A DNA stretch of 64,000 nucleotides from Paenibacillus sp. PK3_47. Lineage in GTDB: Bacteria > Bacillota > Bacilli > Paenibacillales > Paenibacillaceae. Both the position numbers and the translations under genes were made by a program. Positions 52,562 through 60,500 of the stretch are shown here, in pieces; position 1 is the stretch's first letter, and each line of letters starts with the position of its first letter. Where the stretch lies: NCBI RefSeq assembly GCF_023520895.1, contig NZ_CP026029.1:62001-126000 (forward strand), read 5' to 3'. Under the pieces are notes generated by a model. That model was not told the DNA's origin and made no database searches. It saw only the letters and a program-made list of their open reading frames with translations.

Positions 52562-53779
52562 TTATTGCATCCCCTGCATAATCGCATTAATAATGCCTTG
52601 CTGAGTTACGGTATTGTTTGTACGGTTAAACAGTCCGAAGCCGTGCTGGCCGTTATGACCGTTGTCCCAATAGACCGGCACGGCCTTGTATTTCTTGGCT
52701 GCTGCTGTGACCGCTTTGGCAAACGCTGCTCGATACACATTATTGCTGGAATCATAAGCTGTTTTGTCTATGGAACCGAACTCACCAATTACTACAGGGT
52801 AGCCTTGGGTCACGAACTTGTTATACATCATTTGAAACTGTGAATTCAGGTAATCCTCTTGTCCCCAAGTTGATTTTTTAGCTGGATTTGTGGCTGAAGC
52901 CCCCCATTGCGTAATCGTTCCAGATTCCTCACCCGCAAAATCCCATGGAGAATAGTAGTGGGCGGAAATCATGATTCTTTTTTCAGAGCTTGGGATAGTT
53001 GTGGAGCGGTACGTATCGGTTGGCAGAACAAAGCCATAATTACCTGCAGTGTAGTCAATATTCGTGTTCCAGCCCGGAACCAGCAGCCATCTTGCACTAT
53101 TGTTACCGCTGGTCTGTCTGACCGTATCTACGAAAATTTGATTGTAAGCATTAAGGTTAGCGTAGTAAGCAGAGTTTGGATTGCCGTAAGTGCCGTCAAA
53201 CACCTCGTTCATCGACTCAAAAACAAGCCGCTCGTCATAGTTCACAAATTTGTTGGCGATTTGCTGCCATACACGTTTATACTTCTCTTTAATGGCAGTC
53301 TGGTTGCCACTGTTTACGAGAAGCCATCCGCCTTGAACGGTATTGTACCCGTCCCCGTGAATGTTAATGACCACATACAGGCCTTCGTTATAAGCATAGT
53401 CCACAACCGTTTTCACACGATCCAGCCACGCTGCATTAATCGTATAGGAAGGAGCGCTTCCAATATGATTCAAATAAGATACGGGAATGCGGATGGTTTT
53501 GAAACCGGCTGCTTTCACCTTCTTTATCAGCTCCGCCGTCACTGCAGGATTACCCCAGGCAGTCTCGCTTGGTGTGCCATTTATTGAGGCCTCCAGCTGA
53601 TTTCCCAAATTCCATCCGGCGCCCATTTCACTGACAATTTGCGAAGCCGATAGTGATCTGAAATCCGAAGTAATAGGGGAAGCTGCAGATGCCCGGGCAC
53701 TCCATCCTGTGAAAACCAGTGAGGCCAGCAACATCAATGCTAAACTGTACATTCCACATTTTTTCAATTTGGCCAGCAT
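52562..53779 (-). CDS. Secreted GH5 endoglucanase
   Basis: 405 residues. Signal peptide with probable cleavage after ARASA (about 32), then one GH5 (beta/alpha)8 barrel: acid/base Glu192 (FESMNEVFDG) and nucleophile Glu333 (VVIGEFGS). WNLGNQLEA and INIHGDGYN are typical of the CelA/EngD-type cellulases. No carbohydrate-binding module or anchor, so it is a free single-domain enzyme acting on cellulose or beta-glucan outside the cell. ATG 53779 follows GGAGG. Confidence 0.95.
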   Translation of the reverse strand: MLAKLKKCGMYSLALMLLASLVFTGWSARASAASPITSDFRSLSASQIVSEMGAGWNLGNQLEASINGTPSETAWGNPAVTAELIKKVKAAGFKTIRIPVSYLNHIGSAPSYTINAAWLDRVKTVVDYAYNEGLYVVINIHGDGYNTVQGGWLLVNSGNQTAIKEKYKRVWQQIANKFVNYDERLVFESMNEVFDGTYGNPNSAYYANLNAYNQIFVDTVRQTSGNNSARWLLVPGWNTNIDYTAGNYGFVLPTDTYRSTTIPSSEKRIMISAHYYSPWDFAGEESGTITQWGASATNPAKKSTWGQEDYLNSQFQMMYNKFVTQGYPVVIGEFGSIDKTAYDSSNNVYRAAFAKAVTAAAKKYKAVPVYWDNGHNGQHGFGLFNRTNNTVTQQGIINAIMQGMQ

Positions 53780-54081
53780 ATCAAAACCTCCGATTATTTT
53801 TAATAGGAAAGATAGAAAGCGGTTGCAAAAATTGAACCATTTACTATACAAAGAGACGAAGCCCTCCTTCCCTTATAATCTAACCTATTAAAAGCAATGA
53901 CCCGGTGTTGCTCTTAGAATAGCATATTTATGGTAAATATAGTACATATTTTCTAGTTAATCTCCAGATAAATTGACAAATCTCCCTTATTGTTCACTGT
54001 TCCTCCAATTTTCGCTGCTCATCGGTTATTATTTCTACAAAAATCTTTTATTCCCGTTCCTGTCATTGTCTTGACCAACAC

Positions 54082-54112
54082 AAAAAACCGAAACGCTCTT
54101 CCGTCTCGGTTT
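54082..54112 (-). terminator. Terminator after the DUF6809-like remnant
   Basis: On minus AAACCGA...TCGGTTT with an inner GACG/CGTT pairing and a TTTTTT end. It shows the remnant was once a transcribed gene. The rest of 53780-54081 has AT-rich DNA with no gene. Confidence 0.75.
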
Positions 54113-54128
54113 AACAACTTTAAGTCTT

Positions 54129-54350
54129 TTAATTCATACTCTCGCTCTCGTCTCTAAATACCTCAATCATCATCAAAGCCCCAATCTTATATCCCTGAAT
54201 AAAAGATAATGCTGACTGTAATGAATCCATCTCCGTTTGTAAATCGAAGAGCTTGTCCAATTGCTCCAAGTCTTGTCCAGTTAAGTTTTTTTGAAGCCTC
54301 TGCAAAGTCTCGGTAATTTTATATCTTAGTTGCTGAATTTCCGGATTACT
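54129..54350 (-). pseudogene. DUF6809-like gene, N-terminus missing
   Basis: A 73-codon open frame reads SNPEIQQLRYKITETLQRL, then LDKLFDLQTEMDSLQSALSF and IQGYKIGALMMIEVF, which fits the C-terminal three quarters of small DUF6809-type proteins common in Paenibacillus. There is no ATG, GTG or TTG with a binding site; a TAA stands immediately before the first codon, exactly at the edge of the XRE operator repeat. I conclude that the first 20 or so codons were lost when the XRE gene arrived. Confidence 0.6.
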
Positions 54351-54397
54351 TTATGCGAAAACCGCATAAATAACAATATGCATTTTTCGCATAAAGT
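54348..54397. promoter_or_regulatory. Paired XRE operators
   Basis: Two 19-base dyads: TTATGCG-AAAAC-CGCATAA (54351-54369) and ATATGCA-TTTTT-CGCATAA (54377-54395). They are themselves inside a larger perfect inverted repeat, ACTTTATGCGAAAA (54348-54361) and TTTTCGCATAAAGT (54384-54397). Just upstream of the XRE start, they suit autorepression. Confidence 0.7.
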
Positions 54398-54419
54398 AAA
54401 CTTGGCTTGGGTGATAATC

Positions 54420-54638
54420 ATGTACACTAGAATCCGCAATCTGCGCGAAGACAAAGACCTGACACAGCAGCAAATGGCTGAGCTTTTACACATTACACAA
54501 GCCACGTATTCCCGCTACGAAAATGGTAATTTGGATGTGCCCAGCGCTGTCCTGATTACTCTCGCCAATTTTCATAAGGTAAGCATCGACTACATCCTAG
54601 GGCAGACAGACAACCCTAAGCGTTATCCCGCCAATTAA
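54420..54638 (+). CDS. XRE-family helix-turn-helix regulator
   Basis: 72 residues, essentially one HTH_3 domain (IRNLREDKDLTQQQMAELL, ITQATYSRYENGNLDVP, LITLANFHKVSIDYILGQTD). Such minimal Cro/CI-type proteins occur in mobile or accessory DNA. ATG 54420 has a weak GGGTG upstream. Paired operators precede it; a terminator follows. Confidence 0.9.
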   Translation: MYTRIRNLREDKDLTQQQMAELLHITQATYSRYENGNLDVPSAVLITLANFHKVSIDYILGQTDNPKRYPAN

Positions 54639-54649
54639 ATCTGCAGCCC

Positions 54650-54683
54650 AAAAAAGCCCTTGTGATTTCATAAGAGCTTTTTT
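54650..54683 (+). terminator. Terminator after XRE gene
   Basis: AAAAAAGC-C-CTT ... AAG-A-GCTTTTTT with one mismatch. The rest of the gap to 54885 holds no gene. Confidence 0.75.
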
Positions 54684-54885
54684 CATTTTTGTAAGCAAAA
54701 CTACCTTCCCAAACAGTGTAACACCAAAATTCATAACAAAATGCACAAATCGGCACCAGCAAATTATCCGTCTGAAAATAAATTTATTCAAAAGTTAAAC
54801 TCGGAACGGTGATGTTCATTAAAACACGCAGCGGCAGATCATGACTAGAAAAAACAAAGTCTTAGACTGCCGTTGGTGTCATTCA

Positions 54886-54909
54886 ACTAACGTTTCCCGT
54901 TAGCTCAAT
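54886..54909. repeat. Cassette-like hairpin repeat, left copy
   Basis: ACTAACGTTTCCCGTTAGCTCAAT; CTAACG-TTTCC-CGTTAG is a perfect 6-base hairpin. It lies 50 bases past the GNAT stop. A related 23-base copy is at 56023-56045. Confidence 0.55.
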
Positions 54910-54959
54910 TTGAAAGAGTATATGGGTTCTTCATGGAAACCCTTTTCAATTTCACCTGC

Positions 54960-55475
54960 TCATTTTGTTCGCTCTACAGAATACAGAAAAAATTTCATAT
55001 CTATATTCCTAAAGTTCTTAGTATCTTCATCAATAATATTCATACCGTTTCGAACAGCAACTTTTTGCGAGGCTATGTTTGTGTCTCTAATAATGGAATA
55101 AACCCTATTTGCATTAAGAACTGAGAAAGCATATTCCTTGCAGGCAATTGCCGCTTCTGTTGCGTAACCTTTGTGCCAATACGCTTTTTGAAACAAAAAT
55201 CCTATTTCCAAAATTTCTTTTTCTCTCCAGCCTTGCATTGTTAAGCCGCATTGACCAATCATTTCGTTTGTTTCTTTTAATACAACAGCCCATAGTCCAA
55301 AACCATATTCTTCATATCTTTTAAGATGTCTGTTAAGCCAATTTTGTGCTTCTTTTAAGCTGAATGCACTTTCATAAGCAGCACGCATTACTTCCTCATC
55401 ACACAATATTCCGCACAATGCATCGTAATCGGACTGGACCATTTCTCTAATTAGAAGACATTTTGTTTCTATCAA
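54960..55475 (-). CDS. GNAT acetyltransferase (RimJ/RimL type)
   Basis: 171 residues from TTG 55475, placed 8 bases after AAAGGTGG and giving the usual IETKCLLIREM start; an ATG at 55502 overlapping the dinB-like stop has no binding site. Fold motifs: LWAVVLKETNEMIGQCGLTMQ, GFLFQKAYWHKGYATEAA (acetyl-CoA loop), NRVYSIIRDTNIASQKVAVRNGM. May acetylate protein N-termini or small amines. AT-rich, with the adjacent dinB-like gene forming a unit. Confidence 0.88.
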   Translation of the reverse strand: MIETKCLLIREMVQSDYDALCGILCDEEVMRAAYESAFSLKEAQNWLNRHLKRYEEYGFGLWAVVLKETNEMIGQCGLTMQGWREKEILEIGFLFQKAYWHKGYATEAAIACKEYAFSVLNANRVYSIIRDTNIASQKVAVRNGMNIIDEDTKNFRNIDMKFFLYSVERTK

Positions 55476-55494
55476 AATATTTTCCACCTTTCTA

Positions 55495-55953
55495 TTAGGC
55501 ATTATCTTTAATAAGGATTTGGTTGTTAATATGATGTTCCATATGTTCAAGATAATCTTTTACGAGCCACTCTAATGTTCTCTGTTGATTATTTCCTATA
55601 TCACAAAGATTTGATAATCTCTCTTTTGGGATATTCGATAAAGTATTTATGATTTGCTTATTTAAGGCTACAAAAAGGTTTAATATTTCATCAAGTGGTC
55701 TTTCTTGATAGTGCTGAAGTATTACCCATTGGTTTTGATTATATGATTGGAGGACAAATGGCTGTTCTTCGTACTGAATCATTATAAACCTATTAATATT
55801 ATTTATTGCAGAGTCGCATAGATGTCCTAAAATCTCTTTTTTGGACCATTTATTTGGTAATGGGCGATTTGATATTTCTGTTTCTGACATTGAGTTATAT
55901 ACCTTCGGTATTGTTTGCATCCAGTGGTTTATTCCCTTAATTATATCTTCCAC
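55495..55953 (-). CDS. DinB-family protein
   Basis: 152 residues, four-helix DinB/YfiT fold: NKWSKKEILGHLCDSAINNINRF and YLEHMEHHINNQI carry the metal-ligand histidines. Such proteins often act as thiol transferases (bacillithiol) or have unknown roles; bacillithiol relevance is notable because FosB lies next. Start is GTG 55953 with AAGGAG upstream. Confidence 0.87.
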   Translation of the reverse strand: MEDIIKGINHWMQTIPKVYNSMSETEISNRPLPNKWSKKEILGHLCDSAINNINRFIMIQYEEQPFVLQSYNQNQWVILQHYQERPLDEILNLFVALNKQIINTLSNIPKERLSNLCDIGNNQQRTLEWLVKDYLEHMEHHINNQILIKDNA

Positions 55954-56022
55954 ACGCCTTCACTCCTTCAATATGTATCTAAAAAAACAATATTCCACTA
56001 AGACATTAATATCCCTACTTTA

Positions 56023-56045
56023 ACTAACCTGCCCGTCAGCTCAAT
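56023..56045. repeat. Cassette-like hairpin repeat, right copy
   Basis: ACTAACCTGCCCGTCAGCTCAAT; CTAAC-CTGCCC-GTCAG pairs with a wobble when read on the gene strand (CTGAC/GTTAG). It lies 60 bases past the fosB stop and about 70 bases before the DinB-like start. Confidence 0.55.
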
Positions 56046-56104
56046 GAGGCATTGTAAGTCTAATGCTTTATTTTCTCAGTCCAGAACTTTATTTTCATTT
56101 GACA

Positions 56105-56527
56105 TTATCCATCATAAAAAGCCATATGCTCTTTCTCTGCTCTGTAATAATCCAGCCGGTCCTGCAGGGTCCCCGTGTGAAACTCAAACATATGACCATC
56201 CGGGTCCACAAAATAAATAGATTTCTTGTCTCTTGCATCTCTTTCCCGCCCGGGTAAAATCTCAACGTTTAGTGCCTTCAGCTTGTTTAGTGCTGCCTCA
56301 TAGTCCTCTTTTTCAATGGTAAAAGCTATATGTGTGTACGTTCTATTAGAACGCTCGCGTTCAACATCCTCTTGATTCAAAGCAATCCACATTCCATTCA
56401 GGTCAAAATAAGCTAACTTTCTTCCTTTGACGAGAATCCTGGCCCCGAATACCTCCGAGTAAAACTTAATGGACTTATCCAAATCGGACACAGAAAAACA
56501 AAAGTGATTAATACCTTGAATGCTCAT
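56105..56527 (-). CDS. fosB: FosB, fosfomycin-modifying metallothiol transferase
   Basis: 140 residues, vicinal-oxygen-chelate fold. Metal ligands His8 (INHFCFSV), His66 (YTHIAFT) and Glu115 (MFEFHTG) match FosB, as do Cys10 and the block [20 protein letters not shown]. FosB adds bacillithiol to fosfomycin and opens its epoxide. The intact gene predicts reduced fosfomycin susceptibility, to be tested. Nine bases after the DUF4085 stop, so likely cotranscribed with it. Confidence 0.92.
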   Translation of the reverse strand: MSIQGINHFCFSVSDLDKSIKFYSEVFGARILVKGRKLAYFDLNGMWIALNQEDVERERSNRTYTHIAFTIEKEDYEAALNKLKALNVEILPGRERDARDKKSIYFVDPDGHMFEFHTGTLQDRLDYYRAEKEHMAFYDG

Positions 56528-56536
56528 AATTCCCCG

Positions 56537-57400
56537 TCACCTCTCCTCCAGCACAATATCTTTACAGCGGATAATCAGCTCCGGCATACCGTTTCCTTCA
56601 AAAAGCACATGGACCTCATATCCGCCGTCAACACAGTACAGCTCATCGTACAGCCAACAGCGACCGGCGATCCCTTCATCCTGCTTAAGAACTTCCGGCG
56701 CTACAAAAGTAATCTTATTCAGACTGGTGAAGCCCCCCCGGGGGTCCAGCCGGATGACCATATTTTGAGTCCTATACAGCTCAGTCACTCTACAATCGTG
56801 AAAATGAAATCTGTCCCTTATATGTTCAGGTATTTTTTCCTCCTGTTGTGCTTGATGGTACTCCTCCAGTACCCGGTTTCTCTGTCTTTCATTATCTTTA
56901 CTCAGCGTCTTCAATTTGTTCAGTATGTCTCTGGTGCAGTAACCCAGCGTAAATACCCGCGGATCGGCAATCTGGCTGCGAAGCTCTTCCGGCAACCGTT
57001 CCATATCACTGCTGAGGTTCCATTCCTGAATGTTCTTAAAATGCTGCTTACAGCCAGCTTCATCAAAAGGAGGCCTGGCATCATACTCCATGATCCGCTT
57101 CTCGATCCGCAGCCTTTCTTCGGGAGGCATCTCATACACCAGGATATCCTCTTTTGGTATCTCTTCCCCATTGAAAAGCTTCCCCACGGGCACAAGCTCT
57201 GCCCCATCCTGTTCCAGCATAAAACGGAGATCGACATTATAGACCTCACGTTCCAGCTGCACAAATGCCTTTTCTTTTCTTTTATAGAGTCTAGAATAGA
57301 GAGTTTCATCCAGTGTACCTGCTCCGCTGTGCACTCTTTTGCCAAAATAAAGTCCAGTCCGCTGGCTTAGCTCATACCATTCTTTGGTCAGATATCTAAC
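56537..57400 (-). CDS. DUF4085 family protein with GTT at the expected start
   Basis: The frame encodes 287 residues if begun at 57400: VRYLTKEWYELSQRTGLYFG, then the DUF4085 body (MEYDARPPFDEAGCKQHFKNIQEWN; ADPRVFTLGYCTRDILNKLK). The expected MRYLTKEWY start reads GTT, 9 bases after AAAGGAG. No ATG, GTG or TTG is available nearby upstream; the first downstream is GTG 57334, which drops 22 conserved residues and has no site. A TATAAT (57442-57447) precedes it. Function unknown. Confidence 0.7.
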   Translation of the reverse strand, partial: VRYLTKEWYELSQRTGLYFGKRVHSGAGTLDETLYSRLYKRKEKAFVQLEREVYNVDLRFMLEQDGAELVPVGKLFNGEEIPKEDILVYEMPPEERLRIEKRIMEYDARPPFDEAGCKQHFKNIQEWNLSSDMERLPEELRSQIADPRVFTLGYCTRDILNKLKTLSKDNERQRNRVLEEYHQAQQEEKIPEHIRDRFHFHDCRVTELYRTQNMVIRLDPRGGFTSLNKITFVAPEVLKQDEGIAGRCWLYDELYCVDGGYEVHVLFEGNGMPELIIRCKDIVLEER

Positions 57401-57525
57401 GGTTTCCCTCTCCTTTATCTTCCAAATAAAAACATAACCCTATTATACACGCCTGCAAAATGGCAAAGCACCCTCTCTGCCCAGTTTTACAGCATGCGTC
57501 CAGTAAACGAATATACCTGTGATAT

Positions 57526-57568
57526 AAAAAAACCTGGCAAGGATTCCCCTTGCCAGGTAAGGTTTTTG
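57526..57568 (-). terminator. Terminator after the GH119 gene
   Basis: On minus ACCTGGCAAGG, loop, CCTTGCCAGG then TTTTTTT; a strong stem 30 bases after the stop. Confidence 0.9.
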
Positions 57569-57597
57569 CAAATCATGCTGACACATGAATGGCTCTG

Positions 57598-60500
57598 CTA
57601 CTGGTCTTTCCATCGCTGCACGGTAAGTGTAACGGTCTGTGCTCCGCCTGTTGGTGTCAGCGTACGGTTCGTAATATCTGCGCCGCCGGAAGCTGTTTCC
57701 ACAGTCGCCCAGCTTCCTCGGGTCAGCTTATACTGTACCTCCGTTCCTGCCGGCAGATTCAGTGTAATGGAATATACGCCGTCGCTGCCCTTCACCAGCT
57801 TATATGCGGGATCTGCGGCATTCCAGCTGTTAAAGCTGCCGGAGAGATACACAGGTGCATCCGCTGGAGTTGTGGCAGGGACGCTGGCCTTGAAGGTCAC
57901 ACTGTCTGCCTGGGGCTGCCCCGCCGTAATTGTACCGTTGGCGACACTCCAGCTTCCGGCCGTAAATGAGTAATTATTTCCGCCATTATTGTCCCAGGTG
58001 CCGCTGCCGTTGTTGAAGGCGGCCGTCAGACCTGTGGCACCGCCGAGCGGAATGGCCAGAAATTTGTAGCCTGTGAAGGCAGAGGACTGCATGGCTGTGC
58101 CGGGAACTGTCGTCCAGTTCGCGGCATTGTTCAACTTGTAATGGATATACGAGTTACTGAAAGCCGTGTTCTTGTAATAAATGTTCGCCACAGCTGCCGG
58201 TGTCGGGGTCGGCGTGACTGTTGGTATTGGCGTCACAGTCGGTGTGGCCGTTGGTGTTGCTGTCGGCGTGGCCGTTGGTGTTGCTGTCGGCGTGGCCGTT
58301 GGTGTCGCTGTTGGCGTGGCTGTCGGCATCGGTGTTGGCGTGGCTGTTGGTGTCGCCGTTGGCGTGACTGTTGGCGTTGCCGATGGTGTCGCCGTCGGCG
58401 TTACCGGAGCACCGGACTTAATGCTGCCCGTCGGTGTGTACGTCCAGGTCCCGGTGCCGAACAGATAATTGCTGCCGCCGTTGCTGTCCCAGGTGCCGCT
58501 GCCATTATTGAAGCAGGCCTCCAGTTGGGTGGCTGCGCCGATGTTGATTGTTATTTTGTTGTAGCCGCTCAGCTCTGATGCCGGCATCGGAACACCGGGC
58601 GCCGTCGTCCATGTCCCGCCGGCCGGCCGGTAATGAATATACGGCGACGAGTATCCCTGCTTGTAATAGATCGTCACATTGTTTCCCGCTGGCGTCGTCA
58701 CTGCAGCTGCCGCGCTGAAGGCCGACAAATTACCGGCAGCGTCAAACGCTCTGACCTTGTACTCATAGGAGGTACTTCCGGCAAGCCCGCTGTCGGTGTA
58801 CGAAGTACCCGCGGAAGTGCCTACCTTGGCACCGTTCCGGTAAATCTCATATCCGGCAATCCGTACATTGTCGGTGGCGGCATTCCAGGTCAAGGCTGCT
58901 GAAGAAGCATTTACCACGGAAGCCTGCAGGTTCCCAGGTGTGCTTGGGGCCTCATGATCCGGAACGGCCGGCACATCGGTAATGAACGGATGTGTTCCCT
59001 CAATCGTACCGTTGATACTCTCCGTATATTTGCCTCCGGACTCTGTATATTTCCCTGCTCCGACGTAGACCTGCTGAATATCGCTGCGGGTCACATTTCC
59101 TTTGGCATCGGTAGCTTCAATATAATAATCCAGCAGCTGGTCACGGTAATCCGAAATATAGCTGAAATACAAGTCGCCGATTTCCGACGCCGGAACCTTT
59201 TCCATGACCGCCTTGCTGCTCTGCTGCCAATTCACACCGTTGATATCGGGATTCAGGTCGCGGACATTCATCGGGTACTCTACCCACTCGCCGACCTTAT
59301 CCGGATGAATACCGGCAACTCCGGCGGCAGCCAAACCTTCAGGATCATACACCTTGAAAGTGTTATCCGCCGCGTCTGCGGTTTTGTCACGGTGTACACG
59401 GACCTTAACCTTGATATCGCTGATACCGCTTGTATCATAGGCGTAGGTGTAGATAGCGAACACATTGTTAAAATGCTGCAGGGTCCAGCCTTCGGCCTTG
59501 CTGACATTGGCGCTGCCGGGATTGTAAGGATAACGCTGCGGCCACCATACCGAAGGCCCGGTTTTGTCTTTGGCCAGCTTTCCGTTCACATAAGGCTTGG
59601 AAAAAAAGAGCGATTGATTGAACGATAACGCCGGCTTGACACTGTCATCCACGTTCTCGTCATAATAGCCAAATCCGGAATCCATCGCCGGCAGCAGGAA
59701 ATACCAGGCAAGCTCGGCGGGATTGGCGCCGCCCGCATAATCGTTCGCCGCATTGCCTTTTACCGGATAGGAGAGCATCCACGGATTGAGCTGGTTGCCT
59801 TCATAAGTAACCTCCCGGTCCAACGCCGTGGTTGGCTTCCAGTAATTCGGATGCTCATCAAGCCAGATTTGCTCCGCGGTCTGCGCATAATTCAGCGAAG
59901 CCTGCAGAAGGGCAAAGTTGCGCTCCAGATAGTGATAGCCTTTTTCAAAAGAGACAGTCATCCCCTCTTCCACACCCGAGAGATTCTTTTTGGGCGCATA
60001 AGAGGTGCCATTGGCCTGATTAAAAGCGGAGAACTGGCCCTTCCAAATGCCGAACGGCAGATGCCAGTGATACCAAGTCGGATCGGAAGAAGAGTCGCGT
60101 GTATCAATCCATGAGCCGTCCTGCACATGCACCACATCGGAAGCGGCCGGCATGTTAAACAGCAGATACTCGTCAATCCCTATCCCTTTAACGCCGCTGT
60201 CCGAATACGTAACGTTACCGGCGTTCCGCCATGTCTCCTCAGAGCCGGCACGGCCTGAAGAGTTATCCCCGTCGTGCGCGACGACAAAGATCTGCTTCTG
60301 CGGGGTCAGATTCTCATAAGGCTTCAGCGCATCTGCCTTGACCTGGCCGAGATACCCTTCCTCCCAGGACTGGGCCTGGGCTACCGGAACACCCACCACT
60401 TTGGAAGACTTCCCTGTCGCCGGATCGACATACTGAACCCAGTGCGCGGTCGAAGCAAACGGATATTTATTCTGGACGACCTGCTGTTCATTGAACATCG

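Noticed and set aside
54886..56045. Insertion sequence flanked by direct repeats
   Set aside because: No transposase or terminal inverted repeats; the repeats lie after gene stops, so a cassette-like reading fits better.
56504..57370. 288-codon frame on plus opposite DUF4085
   Set aside because: Shadow of the DUF4085 frame, whose N-terminus and body are family-consistent.
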